A stretch of 27,224 nt of DNA from CADEFQ01 sp035342635 (GCA_035342635.1 DAOQXO010000027.1:1-27224); one strand, 5' to 3'. Shown: positions 14,509 through 22,651, numbered from the stretch's first letter. Numbers and translations are program-made. Notes: generated by a model from the letters alone, not told the origin.

Positions 14509-15384
14509 ATGGACACCATGCAGCTTGTCGCTCGTCGCAACGACTTCCTGCTGTCGGGCCCCATCGGCAGCTTCGATGCCTATCTCGACCAGATCTCGCG
14601 GATTCCGGTGCTTACGCGCGAGCGCGAGCAGGAACTGGCCACCCGCTTCCATGAGGAGGGTGACCTCGCAGCCGCACGCGACCTGGTGCTTTCGCACCTG
14701 CGCTTCGTCGTCCACGTGGCGCGAGGCTATGGCGGCTACGGGCTGCCGCTCGCCGACATCGTGCAGGAAGGCAACGTCGGGCTGATGAAGGCTGTCAAGC
14801 GCTTCGACCCGGCCATGGGCGTACGTCTCGTGTCCTTCGCGGTGCACTGGATCCGCGCCGAGATCCACGAGTACGTGCTGCGCAACTGGCGACTCGTGAA
14901 GGTCGCCACCACCAAGGCGCAGCGCAAACTGTTTTTCAACCTGCGGCGCATGAAGAAGAACCTCGCCTGGCTGACCCACGAAGAGACGCAGGCCGTCGCA
15001 CGCGACCTGGGCGTGCGCCCGGAGGAAGTCACCGAGATGGAGCAGCGGCTCTCCTCGCGCGACCTGTCTTTCGATCCTGTGCCCGACCTCGACGACGACG
15101 ACGAGGGCCATGGCCCGGCCGCGTACCTGCCGGCCCCCGATGCCGACCCGGCCGAGCTGGTGGCCGAGGCCGAAGCGGAGGCGGATACGAGCCAGCACCT
15201 CGCGCACGCCATCGAGGCGCTCGATGCGCGCAGCCGCGACATCGTGCAGCGGCGCTGGGTCGACGATCGGAAGGCCACGCTGCACGATCTCGCCGACGAG
15301 TATGGCGTGTCGGCCGAGCGCATCCGCCAGATCGAGTCCGCCGCGCTGAAGAAGCTGCGTGGCGCCCTCACCGCCGCGGCCTGA
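14509..15384 (+). CDS. rpoH: RNA polymerase heat-shock sigma factor sigma-32
   Basis: Directs RNA polymerase to heat-shock promoters. 291 residues. The marks of sigma-32 are the RpoH box QRKLFFNLR (138-146), LSHLRFVVHVARGYGGYGLP and DIVQEGNVGLMKAVKRFDP in region 2, RLVSFAVHWIRAEIHEYVLR in 2.4, and the region 4 helix-turn-helix EYGVSAERIRQIES. An acidic insert (DLDDDDEGHG) precedes region 4. Two ATGs compete: 14509, only 2 bases after GGGAGG, and 14518, 11 bases after it; the second may be the true start. It follows ftsX as in E. coli, but with its own control region. Confidence 0.96.
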   Translation: MDTMQLVARRNDFLLSGPIGSFDAYLDQISRIPVLTREREQELATRFHEEGDLAAARDLVLSHLRFVVHVARGYGGYGLPLADIVQEGNVGLMKAVKRFDPAMGVRLVSFAVHWIRAEIHEYVLRNWRLVKVATTKAQRKLFFNLRRMKKNLAWLTHEETQAVARDLGVRPEEVTEMEQRLSSRDLSFDPVPDLDDDDEGHGPAAYLPAPDADPAELVAEAEAEADTSQHLAHAIEALDARSRDIVQRRWVDDRKATLHDLADEYGVSAERIRQIESAALKKLRGALTAAA

Positions 15385-15403
15385 GCGCGCTAGGTATCGG
15401 TAG

Positions 15404-15420
15404 CGCCGCTGGCTGCGGCG
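15404..15420. terminator. Hairpin between rpoH and the OmpA-type gene
   Basis: CGCCGC (15404-15409) and GCGGCG (15415-15420) around TGGCT, lying in the 58-base gap where the two genes converge. No T run is present on either strand, so any terminator role is weakly supported. Confidence 0.3.
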
Positions 15421-15442
15421 AGCTCGCGCGCCCGGATCCGCG

Positions 15443-16123
15443 CTACTGCGCGCGGATCGGGGCGAAGGTCAATTCCACACGTCGGTTCTGCGTGCGGCCC
15501 TCGGGCGTGTCGTTGGTGGCGATCGGCCGCATCTCGCCCGCACCCACCGTGATGACGCGATCGGCGAGGATGCCGCGATTCGTCAGGTAGGCGGCGACGG
15601 TGCCGGCACGACGCTCCGAGAGCTGCTGGTTGTACTGCTCGCTGCCGGTGCTGTCGGTGTGGCCGGCGGCCTCGATGATCGTCTTGTCGTATTCCTTCGC
15701 GACCAGCACGACTGAATCGAGCACGCCGAAGAATGATGCGTTGAGATCGGCGCTGTCGGTCTGGAAGGTGATGTTGCCCGGCATGTTGAGCGTGATGTTG
15801 TCGCCCACACGCGTGACCGACACGCCGGTGCCGCGCAGCTGCTCGCGCAGCTTCGCCTCCTGGCGGTCCATGTAGACGCCGACGCCCGCGCCGGCCAGAC
15901 CACCGACACCGGCGCCGATCAGCGCGCGTTCGCGGCGCTCGCGTGAACTGTCGCCGGTGATCAGGCCGATCACGGCACCCGAGGCTGCACCGATGATCGA
16001 GCCCTTCGAGGTCTTGTTCATTTCCCGGTCGCCGGTGTACGGATCGGTCGTATAACAGCCGGCCGTGGCCACGGCGACGAATGCGGCCAGCAGCGCCATG
16101 CGGGTGGCGGTGACGAATGACAT
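15443..16123 (-). CDS. OmpA-family lipoprotein with glycine zipper
   Basis: A 226-residue envelope protein that should anchor the outer membrane to peptidoglycan. The signal ends in a lipobox (ATAGC, Cys22). Residues about 40-90 form a Gly-zipper, SIIGAASGAVIGLITG and ALIGAGVGGLAGAGVGVYMD, likely membrane-inserted or self-associating. Residues about 105-225 are an OmpA C-terminal domain: NMPGNITFQTDSADLNASF, AAGHTDSTGSEQYNQQLSER and the closing GRTQNRRVELTF. The design matches the YiaD type. GGAGGT lies 7 bases before the ATG. It converges on rpoH. Confidence 0.93.
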   Translation of the reverse strand: MSFVTATRMALLAAFVAVATAGCYTTDPYTGDREMNKTSKGSIIGAASGAVIGLITGDSSRERRERALIGAGVGGLAGAGVGVYMDRQEAKLREQLRGTGVSVTRVGDNITLNMPGNITFQTDSADLNASFFGVLDSVVLVAKEYDKTIIEAAGHTDSTGSEQYNQQLSERRAGTVAAYLTNRGILADRVITVGAGEMRPIATNDTPEGRTQNRRVELTFAPIRAQ

Positions 16124-16195
16124 ATGCGAGACCTCCAGACTGCGGATGGGCGCGATGCTAGCGCGCCGAAACTGAACGATGACTAAATCCGCCGG

Positions 16196-16741
16196 CTATC
16201 CGACGCTGTCCGGTGAAGCCGGCGGGGTCGTGGCGCGATCATATCCCTGTGGACGGATGGCTACCGTATTGCGCACCCGCGTGCAGCGCGTGCCATCCTT
16301 CAGGTAATAGCCGCAGTCGAACGTGGGCGTCGCACGCCCCCGGGCGGCGAGTTCGGCGCGGATGTCTGCTTCCTGCGACAGCGGCATTTCGAACCGGAAT
16401 TCGAGATCGGTGCTGCCGCCGCGATCGAAATCGATCGCCAGGCCCCGGGTCCAGACCGAATATCCCGGGAAGATCCGCGCGCACGCGAGCGCGGGGATCG
16501 GATCGGCCAATGACGCCTGGAAGCCGCCGAACATCACGCCACCCGGGTTGCGCGAAATCGAACTGAGCGGCAGCCGGATCCGCACGACGCGCCAGTCGGG
16601 CGCGAGTTCGAGTACGCGGATCCGCATCAGCCAGAACGGCGGATACCATTCGAGCTTGCGCGCATCGGAGAGCCACTCGCGCGTCGCCAGCCAGCCGAGC
16701 AGGCGCTGGCGGGGTCGCGCGGAACTTGCGGACATGGGCAT
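16196..16741 (-). CDS. DUF4442 hotdog-fold protein, thioesterase-like
   Basis: A 181-residue protein of the DUF4442 family, relatives of PaaI/YiiD hotdog thioesterases. Family marks are YPPFWLMRIRVLELAPDWR, RIRLPLSSISRNPGGVMFGG and SVWTRGLAIDFDRGG; the NPGGVMFGG turn lies where the hotdog helix begins. The last 40 or so residues are family-poor and Pro/Ser-rich. The substrate is unknown; acyl-CoA is a reasonable guess given the nearby acyl-CoA dehydrogenase. ATGs at 16741 and 16735 are both possible starts. It is divergent from the DUF962 gene with a 43-base gap. Confidence 0.8.
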   Translation of the reverse strand: MPMSASSARPRQRLLGWLATREWLSDARKLEWYPPFWLMRIRVLELAPDWRVVRIRLPLSSISRNPGGVMFGGFQASLADPIPALACARIFPGYSVWTRGLAIDFDRGGSTDLEFRFEMPLSQEADIRAELAARGRATPTFDCGYYLKDGTRCTRVRNTVAIRPQGYDRATTPPASPDSVG

Positions 16742-16784
16742 GCGAAGGTAGCGTCGCTCCTGTCGGTCCGCGGAAGGTTACACG

Positions 16785-17282
16785 ATGCGCACGGTCACTC
16801 AGTGGCTCGACGAATACGGGGAGAGCCACCGCAACCCGGTCAACAAGTTGCTGCACTGGATCTGCGTGCCGGCGATCGTCGTGTCGGTGATCGGCCTGCT
16901 GTGGTCGTTGCCGGTGCCTGCGGCGTTCCGCGCGGTTTCGCCGTGGCTCAACTGGGCGACGATCACCGCGCTGCCGGGTCTCGCGTACTACTTCAGGCTC
17001 TCGCCGGCACTCGCGCTCGGCAACGTGCTCGTCTTCGTGGCCGTGTTCGCGATCGTGCACGGCCTGCTGCGGCTGCCCTGGCCGCTGTGGCAGACCTGCG
17101 CGGGCATCTTCGTAGTGGCCTGGATCGGGCAGTTCATCGGCCATGCCTGCGAAGGCAGGCGCCCGTCATTCTTCAAGGACTTGCAGTTTCTGCTGATCGG
17201 ACCGTTGTGGCTGCTCGCCTTCGTCTACCGCGCCCTCAGGCTCAGCTACGGCCCGCGGCCGCGGGCCGGGCAAAATACGTAG
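16785..17282 (+). CDS. DUF962 / Mpo1-like integral membrane protein
   Basis: A 165-residue membrane protein of the DUF962 (YGL010w/Mpo1) family. Yeast Mpo1 is an Fe(II) dioxygenase in 2-hydroxy fatty acid alpha-oxidation; whether bacterial members do the same is not known to me. Conserved His motifs are visible: YGESHRNPVNKLLHWICVP near the start and GQFIGHACEGRRPSFFKDLQ later, which would hold the metal. About four hydrophobic segments lie around residues 25-45, 50-65, 78-95 and 135-155. GGAAGG precedes the ATG. It is placed between lipid-related genes. Confidence 0.87.
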   Translation: MRTVTQWLDEYGESHRNPVNKLLHWICVPAIVVSVIGLLWSLPVPAAFRAVSPWLNWATITALPGLAYYFRLSPALALGNVLVFVAVFAIVHGLLRLPWPLWQTCAGIFVVAWIGQFIGHACEGRRPSFFKDLQFLLIGPLWLLAFVYRALRLSYGPRPRAGQNT

Positions 17283-17313
17283 TCTTCACCGCGTCGGGGC
17301 CTGTCCGCGCCGC

Positions 17314-17319
17314 TATAAT
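17314..17319 (+). promoter_or_regulatory. -10 element upstream of the gcdH operon
   Basis: TATAAT, a perfect -10, followed by CGCCGG, 27 bases before the GTG start. No convincing -35 is found at 16-18 bases upstream, so the promoter may need an activator or read a weak -35. Confidence 0.5.
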
Positions 17320-17346
17320 CGCCGGCCCCGCCCAGGAGACCCCAAA

Positions 17347-18534
17347 GTGGCCGCACCCGCCAGCAAGAAGCACGTTGCCCTCGACCCGATGGACCTTTAC
17401 GGCGTCCGCGCCCTGCTCACCGAAGACGAGCAGATGGTGCAGGACTCGGTCGCGCGGCTCGTCGATGACCAGGTGCTGCCGGTCATTCGCGAGTGCTTCG
17501 AACAGCACCGCTTCCCGAAGGAACTCGTGCCCGAACTCGCAGCGCTCGGCCTGCTCGGTTCCTCGATCGACGGCTACGGCTGCGCGGGCCTCAATTCGGT
17601 CAGCTACGGCCTCATCTGCCAGGAGCTCGAGCGGGGCGATTCCGGCATCCGCAGCTTCGTGTCGGTGCAGTCCTCGCTGTGCATGTACCCGATCCATGCC
17701 TTCGGCAGCGAGGAGCAGAAGCAGAAGTACCTGCCGCGCATGGCCAAGGGCGAGCTCATCGGCTGCTTCGGCCTGACCGAGCCGCATGGCGGCTCGGACC
17801 CGTCGAACATGAAGACCCACGCGAAGAAGCGCGGCAAGGACTGGGTCATCAACGGCGCGAAGATGTGGATCACCAACGGCGCGATCGCCGACCTCTGCAT
17901 CGCCTGGGCGATGACCGACGAGGGCATCCGCGGCTTCATCGTCGAGAAGGGCACCAAGGGCTTCACGGCACCGGAGATCGAGAACAAGTTCTCGCTGCGC
18001 GCATCGGTCACGTCGGCGCTGTTCTTCGACAATGTGGTCGTGCCCGAGGAGCAGATGCTGCCCGGCGTCGTCGGCCTTCGTGGGCCCCTGTCCTGCCTCA
18101 CGCAGGCACGCTACGGCATCACCTGGGGCGTGATCGGCGCGGCGCAGGCCTGCCTCGCGCAGATGATCGACTACACGAAGTCGCGCGTACTGTTCGGCCG
18201 CCCGCTCGCGCAGACGCAGGCGATCCAGATCCGTCTCGCCGACATGGCCCGCCGGATCACCACCGCGCAGCTGCTGTCTCTGCAGCTCGGGCGGCTCAAG
18301 GACAAGGGCGACATGGTGCCCTCGCAGGTTTCGCTCGCGAAGTGGAACAATTGCCGCATGGCCCTCGACGTCGCGCGCGACGCGCGTGACATGCTCGGCG
18401 GCGCGGGCATCAGCGCCGAGTATGTGCCGATCCGGCACATGCTGAACCTCGAAAGTGTCATCACCTATGAGGGCACCGAGACGGTGCACCAGTTGACGAT
18501 CGGTCGCGAACTGACGGGAATCAACGCCTTCTAG
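17347..18534 (+). CDS. gcdH: Glutaryl-CoA dehydrogenase
   Basis: FAD enzyme that oxidises and decarboxylates glutaryl-CoA to crotonyl-CoA in lysine, tryptophan and some aromatic or dicarboxylate breakdown. The 395 residues are very close to the human enzyme as I recall it: GYGCAGLNSVSYGL, ELERGDSGIRSFVSVQSSL (Arg102 is the residue that holds the glutaryl carboxylate), CFGLTEPHGGSDPSNM, FSLRAS, ARYGITWGVIGAAQ, and YEGTETVH with catalytic Glu375. The start is GTG with AGGAG 8 bases upstream. It heads a run with the M48 protease gene 22 bases downstream. Confidence 0.93.
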   Translation: MAAPASKKHVALDPMDLYGVRALLTEDEQMVQDSVARLVDDQVLPVIRECFEQHRFPKELVPELAALGLLGSSIDGYGCAGLNSVSYGLICQELERGDSGIRSFVSVQSSLCMYPIHAFGSEEQKQKYLPRMAKGELIGCFGLTEPHGGSDPSNMKTHAKKRGKDWVINGAKMWITNGAIADLCIAWAMTDEGIRGFIVEKGTKGFTAPEIENKFSLRASVTSALFFDNVVVPEEQMLPGVVGLRGPLSCLTQARYGITWGVIGAAQACLAQMIDYTKSRVLFGRPLAQTQAIQIRLADMARRITTAQLLSLQLGRLKDKGDMVPSQVSLAKWNNCRMALDVARDARDMLGGAGISAEYVPIRHMLNLESVITYEGTETVHQLTIGRELTGINAF

Positions 18535-18556
18535 ACGCAACGCGGGAGGGATCGCC

Positions 18557-20119
18557 GTGTACAAGTCGCTCGTCATTGCGCTGCTGTGTGCAGCGCTCGC
18601 CGCGTGCGGCGTCAATCCGGTCACCGGCAAGAAGGAAATCCAGTTCGTCTCCGAGGCGCAGGAAGTCTCGATCGGCCAGCAGCAGTATGCGCCGATGCGC
18701 CAGGTCGAGGGCGGCGACCTCGAGGTGCTGCCCGAACTCACCGCCTATGTGAGCGGTGTCGGCCAGAAGCTTGCGGCGGTGTCCGACCGCCACCTGCCCT
18801 ACGAATTCGTCGTGCTCAACAACTCCGTGCCTAACGCATGGGCACTGCCCGGCGGCAAGATCGCGGTCAACCGCGGCCTGCTCACCGAACTGACCAGCGA
18901 GGCTGAGCTCGCGGCGGTGCTGGCCCACGAAATCGTGCACGCGGCCGCGCGCCACGGTGCCAAGGCCCAGGAGCGCGGCACCCTGATGCAGGCGGGCATG
19001 GCGGCCGCGCAGATCGGCGCCGCGGTCGGCGGCATGGACGCGGGCCTCGCCAACCTCGCACTCGGCGGCGCTTCGATCGGCCTGCAGATGGTCACGATGA
19101 AGTACGGTCGCGATGCCGAGCTCGAGAGCGATTTCTACGGCATGAAGTACATGAAGGCCGCGGGCTACGATCCGTGGGGCGCGGTCACGCTGCAGGAAAC
19201 CTTCGTGCGCCTCGCGGGCGACAAGGCCCGCAACAAGAGCTGGCTCGACGGCCTGTTCGCCTCGCACCCGCCCTCGCAGGAGCGCGTCGATCGCAACCGC
19301 GCGACGGCGACGGAACTGGGTCGTGGTGGCGTGATTGGCGACGACACCTACGCCGCGCGCGTCCGGCCGCTGCTCGACATGAAACCGGGCTTCGACAAAT
19401 ACGACGAGGCACTCGCCGCCGCGCGCAAGAACGAGCTCGACAGGGCGAACTCGCTGGCGCTCGAGGCGGCGCGCCTGCTGCCGCAGGACGGCCGCACCCA
19501 GCAGCTGCTCGGCGACATCGCCGTCGCGCGCAAGAATCCGCAGGCGGCACTCGGCTACTACCGCAAAGCCGAGGCGCTCGCGCCGAACTACTTCGGCTCG
19601 CACCTCGGTACCGGCATCGCGTCCTACCAGCTCGGCGACAAGGCCACCGCGGCGAGCGCCTTCGAGCGGAGCGCGAAGCTGCTGCCGACCGCGCCGGCTG
19701 CGTACTACCTGGGTGCGATCGCGCGCGATCGCGGCGACCGGGCCACTGCACTGCAGTACTTCAAGGCTGCGGCCGCGTCGAACAGCAGCTACGGCAAGGA
19801 AGCGACCGCCGAGCTCGTGCGACTCGACCTGCCGCAGAACCCCGGCAACTATGTCGCCGCGGCCGTGCAGGCCGATGCCAGCGGCCGTGTCTACGTGGTG
19901 ATCGAGAATCGCACGCCGCTGCCGATCGCCGCGATCGTGGTCACGCCGGTGCTGGTCGACGCCAACGGCAACATCCTGCAGAGGGGCGCGGCCGTGCAGA
20001 TCCGCGGCCCGGTCGCCGCGGGCCAGCGCGCCTCCGCGCAGATCAACACCGGCAACCTGACTGCGGAGCAGATGCGCTACCTGCGCGCGCGCGTCGACTC
20101 GGCCAGGCTCGCGCAGTAG
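18557..20119 (+). CDS. M48-family metalloprotease lipoprotein with TPR repeats
   Basis: A 520-residue envelope protease, broadly BepA/LoiP-like, probably in outer-membrane quality control. The lipobox is ALAAC (Cys17). The gluzincin motif HEIVH is at 124-128 and ELESDFYGMKYM from 188 supplies the third zinc ligand. Residues about 285-420 form TPR-like helices (NSLALEAARLLPQDGRTQQL, ALGYYRKAEALAPNYFG, ALQYFKAAAASNSSYG). Residues about 440-515 look like an FxLYD-type beta domain (VYVVIENRTPLPIAAIVVTP). It starts at GTG with GGAGGG upstream. The next gene starts 3 bases after its stop. Confidence 0.9.
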   Translation: MYKSLVIALLCAALAACGVNPVTGKKEIQFVSEAQEVSIGQQQYAPMRQVEGGDLEVLPELTAYVSGVGQKLAAVSDRHLPYEFVVLNNSVPNAWALPGGKIAVNRGLLTELTSEAELAAVLAHEIVHAAARHGAKAQERGTLMQAGMAAAQIGAAVGGMDAGLANLALGGASIGLQMVTMKYGRDAELESDFYGMKYMKAAGYDPWGAVTLQETFVRLAGDKARNKSWLDGLFASHPPSQERVDRNRATATELGRGGVIGDDTYAARVRPLLDMKPGFDKYDEALAAARKNELDRANSLALEAARLLPQDGRTQQLLGDIAVARKNPQAALGYYRKAEALAPNYFGSHLGTGIASYQLGDKATAASAFERSAKLLPTAPAAYYLGAIARDRGDRATALQYFKAAAASNSSYGKEATAELVRLDLPQNPGNYVAAAVQADASGRVYVVIENRTPLPIAAIVVTPVLVDANGNILQRGAAVQIRGPVAAGQRASAQINTGNLTAEQMRYLRARVDSARLAQ

Positions 20120-20122
20120 CGC

Positions 20123-21460
20123 GTGCACTGGCGGGATCTCGCAGGGGACCATCGTCGCGAAATCTTCGCGATCGCGGGCCCGATGGTGCTCGCGAATCTC
20201 TCCGCCCCGCTCATCGGCCTCGTGGACACCGCCGTCGTCGGCCATCTCGGCGAGGCGAGCTATATCGGCGGCGTCGCGGTCGGCGCGGTGATCCTCAGCT
20301 TCGCCTTCACGGTCCTGAACTTCCTGCGCATGACGACCACCGGCCTCGCCGCGCAGGCGGCCGGCGCCGGGAACGCGACACGCCTGCGCACGGTGCTGGC
20401 GCAGGGTGTGGGTTCGGCACTGTACCTCGGCGCGCTGCTGCTCATCGCGCAGGTGCCGCTCGGCATGTTGGCGCTGCGGCTCATCGAGCCGAGCGCGGCC
20501 GTCGACGCGCAGGCATGGACCTATTATTCGATCCGCATCTGGAGCGCGCCGGCCGCGCTCGCGAATTTCGCGCTGATCGGCTGGTTCGTCGGCATCGGCA
20601 ATGCGCGCGCGCCGCTCGTCATGGTGCTCAGTGCCAACCTCGTCAACATCGCGCTCGACCTGCTCTTCGTGCCCGGGCTCGGCTACGGCGTAGCCGGCGT
20701 CGCCTGGGCGTCGCTGATCGCGGAATACCTGGCCGCCGCTCTCGGCCTGCGCCTCGTCGTGCGCGAGCTCGGCGCGCGCCCCGGCCACTGGCGGCGCGCC
20801 GACATTCTCGACCTGCGCTCGCTGCGCCAGTTGTTCGCCGCGAACGGCGCGCTCTTCCTGCGTACCTTGCTGCTGATGTTCGCGTTCGCCTTCCTGACCA
20901 GCATGGGGGCGCGCCAGACCGACGCGATACTCGCGGCGAACGCGATACTCGTGAACCTGCAGTACCTGATGGCCTACCTGCTCGACGGTTACGCCAACGC
21001 CGTCGAGTCGCTGACCGGCCGGGCCATCGGTGCGCGCGACGGCACGTCGCTGCGCAGCATCGTGGACGAATGCCTCGCGTGGACGCTGGCGATCGCGCTT
21101 GCCATCGCGCTCGCCTACGGCGCGGCCGGCCCGCTTGCGATCCGCGTCGTGACGAGCGTCCCCGGCGTAATCGAGGCCGCGTATACGTATTTGCCGTGGA
21201 TGGTGCTCTCGCCGCTCGTCTGCGCCTGGGCATTCCTCTACGATGGGGTCTTCATCGGTGCACAGCGTCCCGGCGCAATGTTCGGCGTGATGCTGGTGGC
21301 CGTGGGCGTCGTGTTCCTTCCCGCGTGGTGGCTCACGCGCGGCTTCGGCAACCACGGCCTTTGGTTCGCGTTTATGCTCTTCAATGCGGCGCGCGGCCTG
21401 CAGCAGCACCTGCTGTTCAGGAGCTGGATGCGCCGCGGCACGATCCTGGAGGTTCGATGA
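20123..21460 (+). CDS. MATE-family efflux transporter (DinF-like)
   Basis: A 445-residue inner-membrane carrier with about 12 hydrophobic segments, driving export by H+ or Na+ gradient. The N-terminal half has IAGPMVLANLSAPLIGLVDT and AVVGHLGEASYIGGVAVG, the strongly conserved MATE/DinF start. Helix segments such as NLVNIALDLLFVPGLGYGVA and GVAWASLIAEYLAA are also typical, and DGYANAVESLTGRAIG is the DinF pattern of the second half. The GTG start lies 3 bases after the M48 stop and the end overlaps the next gene by ATGA. The substrate cannot be read from sequence. Confidence 0.92.
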   Translation: MHWRDLAGDHRREIFAIAGPMVLANLSAPLIGLVDTAVVGHLGEASYIGGVAVGAVILSFAFTVLNFLRMTTTGLAAQAAGAGNATRLRTVLAQGVGSALYLGALLLIAQVPLGMLALRLIEPSAAVDAQAWTYYSIRIWSAPAALANFALIGWFVGIGNARAPLVMVLSANLVNIALDLLFVPGLGYGVAGVAWASLIAEYLAAALGLRLVVRELGARPGHWRRADILDLRSLRQLFAANGALFLRTLLLMFAFAFLTSMGARQTDAILAANAILVNLQYLMAYLLDGYANAVESLTGRAIGARDGTSLRSIVDECLAWTLAIALAIALAYGAAGPLAIRVVTSVPGVIEAAYTYLPWMVLSPLVCAWAFLYDGVFIGAQRPGAMFGVMLVAVGVVFLPAWWLTRGFGNHGLWFAFMLFNAARGLQQHLLFRSWMRRGTILEVR

Positions 21461-22191
21461 CGAAGTCGATTTTGCAGCGCGACCACAGGAGCGTGATGGG
21501 TCGCATCCTCTACACCAGCCGCAAGCCCGAGCGTCTCGGCCAGGAGCGCGGGCGCGAGTACTTCCGCATCGACACCCACGCGAGCGGCGCCCGGACGATC
21601 ACCGCGCATTGCGAGATCGACGATCGCCCGAGCGTCATGCGCGACATCACCTATGCGCTCGATGCCGAGTGGATGCCCACCGACTGCTTCGTGCGCCTCT
21701 CGGTCGGCGACCGCTTCGCGGGCTCCGGGTGGTTCCGCTTCGCGCCAGATCTCACCGAATGCGAGACATGGACCGCCGCCGAGGGCCGGGTGCGCCAGAC
21801 GATGGCGCTCGCCAGGCCGCTCGTCACCTTCCAGAACCACGCGATCGCCTGCGACGCCTGGCACCTGCGCCTGATCGACCGCAAGCGGCCCGGCGAGGTG
21901 CAGCGCATACCGCAGATGCTGCTCTCCTCGCCCGACCATCGCGGCGCCACCGGCCCGATGCTGCACTCGATCGGCGTCAACATCGTTTACGTGGGCCCCG
22001 AGAAGGTCACCGTGGGCGCCGGCACCTTCGATGCCTGGCGCTACCAGTTCGTGACCAACGTCGAGCTGCCCGAGGAGCACCCGCCGTACGACGTCTGGTG
22101 CACGTCCGACGGGGATTTCCTGTTCCTGCAGGGCGGCGTCGCCGGCTACATGCAGACCTGGTACGAGCTGGTCGAGCTCGAGAGGAGCTGA
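21457..22191 (+). CDS. Unrecognised conserved-looking protein, 244 aa
   Basis: Starts at the ATG inside the MATE gene stop (21457-21460), with GGAGG upstream, and reads 244 residues with no signal peptide and no membrane segment. It is rich in beta-prone stretches and aromatics: EYFRIDTHASGARTITAHCE, DRFAGSGWFRFAPDLTECET, NIVYVGPEKVTVGAGTFDAW, and DGDFLFLQGGVAGYMQTWYE. The VTVGAGTFDAWRYQF segment recalls the tV.aGtfda pattern of DUF3108-like beta proteins, but I cannot name a family. Tight coupling to the transporter and the gcdH-M48 run suggests a shared transcript. The same reading frame is open far upstream inside other genes; that part is not real. Confidence 0.75.
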   Translation: MTKSILQRDHRSVMGRILYTSRKPERLGQERGREYFRIDTHASGARTITAHCEIDDRPSVMRDITYALDAEWMPTDCFVRLSVGDRFAGSGWFRFAPDLTECETWTAAEGRVRQTMALARPLVTFQNHAIACDAWHLRLIDRKRPGEVQRIPQMLLSSPDHRGATGPMLHSIGVNIVYVGPEKVTVGAGTFDAWRYQFVTNVELPEEHPPYDVWCTSDGDFLFLQGGVAGYMQTWYELVELERS

Positions 22192-22239
22192 CGACCAGCT
22201 CGTGTCGTGCCAAAACGACGTCGATTTTTGTCGACAGGC

Positions 22240-22268
22240 TTTACAAATAACTCCCATTGGAGTCTAGT
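22240..22268 (+). promoter_or_regulatory. Promoter-like pair opening the noncoding region
   Basis: TTTACA (22240-22245), 17 bases, TCTAGT (22263-22268). Five and four of six positions match the sigma-70 consensus at ideal spacing. No gene begins within 400 bases downstream on this strand. Transcription would start near 22275. Confidence 0.5.
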
Positions 22269-22423
22269 TGCCAATGCAAGTCGCGGATTTGGCATGGGTT
22301 CAGGGAGCTGGCGCGACAATTGCAGTTTGTGTACGTGGCGATACAGCATCCGGGTGATGCGAGGAGCGCACAGGGTTTACCGATAAAAAGTCGAGGCAGT
22401 CGGCGCGGGCACGGGTCCAGACG

Positions 22424-22440
22424 GCGGTAAATATTGCCGC
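22424..22440. repeat. Imperfect A+T-centred palindrome
   Basis: GCGGTAA and TTGCCGC around ATA (one G-T wobble in the arms). It has the shape of a dimeric regulator site, lying within the candidate RNA. It is not near a start codon, so its use is unclear. Confidence 0.25.
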
Positions 22441-22621
22441 TATCGGGAGCGACCAAGGGCGTGAACTGACACGCGGGCCTTTAGCAGTTGGCCGGGGCAG
22501 CGCCCCAACGTTCCAGCCGTAAATCGTTAAAAGTCCGTGAAAACGCGATCCCATCGTTACGGGTCTCGACCCGGACGCGGTGGAAGCTGACAGCGACCGA
22601 CCTCGAATGTTGATTCAACTC

Positions 22622-22651
22622 CGGCCCTGCCTCGCGCGGGGCCGTTTTTTT
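22622..22651 (+). terminator. Intrinsic terminator at the end of the noncoding region
   Basis: CGGCCC (22622-22627) pairs with GGGCCG (22639-22644), followed by seven T residues (22645-22651). It is a strong signal on the plus strand, 430 bases after the last stop codon on that strand, so either a long 3' tail or a separate noncoding transcript ends here. Confidence 0.8.

Larger units (their letters stand above)
22275..22651 (+). ncRNA. Candidate noncoding RNA, about 375 nt
   Basis: Bounded by the promoter-like pair at 22240-22268 and the intrinsic terminator at 22622-22651, with no supported coding sequence between. Early pairing TGCCAA (22269-22274) with TTGGCA (22289-22294) and the hairpins listed for the region could form structure. 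I compared it by eye with tmRNA, RNase P RNA, 6S RNA and 4.5S RNA marks and found none. The boundaries are inferred. Confidence 0.35.

Noticed and set aside
18521..21409. Very long open frame of 962 codons on the minus strand
   Set aside because: It is antisense to the M48 and MATE genes, is made of Arg/His/Asp/Glu-rich sequence typical of shadow frames in G+C-rich DNA, and shows no domain.
22275..22651. tmRNA, RNase P RNA, 6S RNA or 4.5S RNA in the noncoding region
   Set aside because: The length would suit the first two, but there is no tRNA-like GGGGCTG start with a CCA end, no GAGGAAAGTCC element, and no 4.5S-type GGAAGCAGCC core. The few shared words are by chance.
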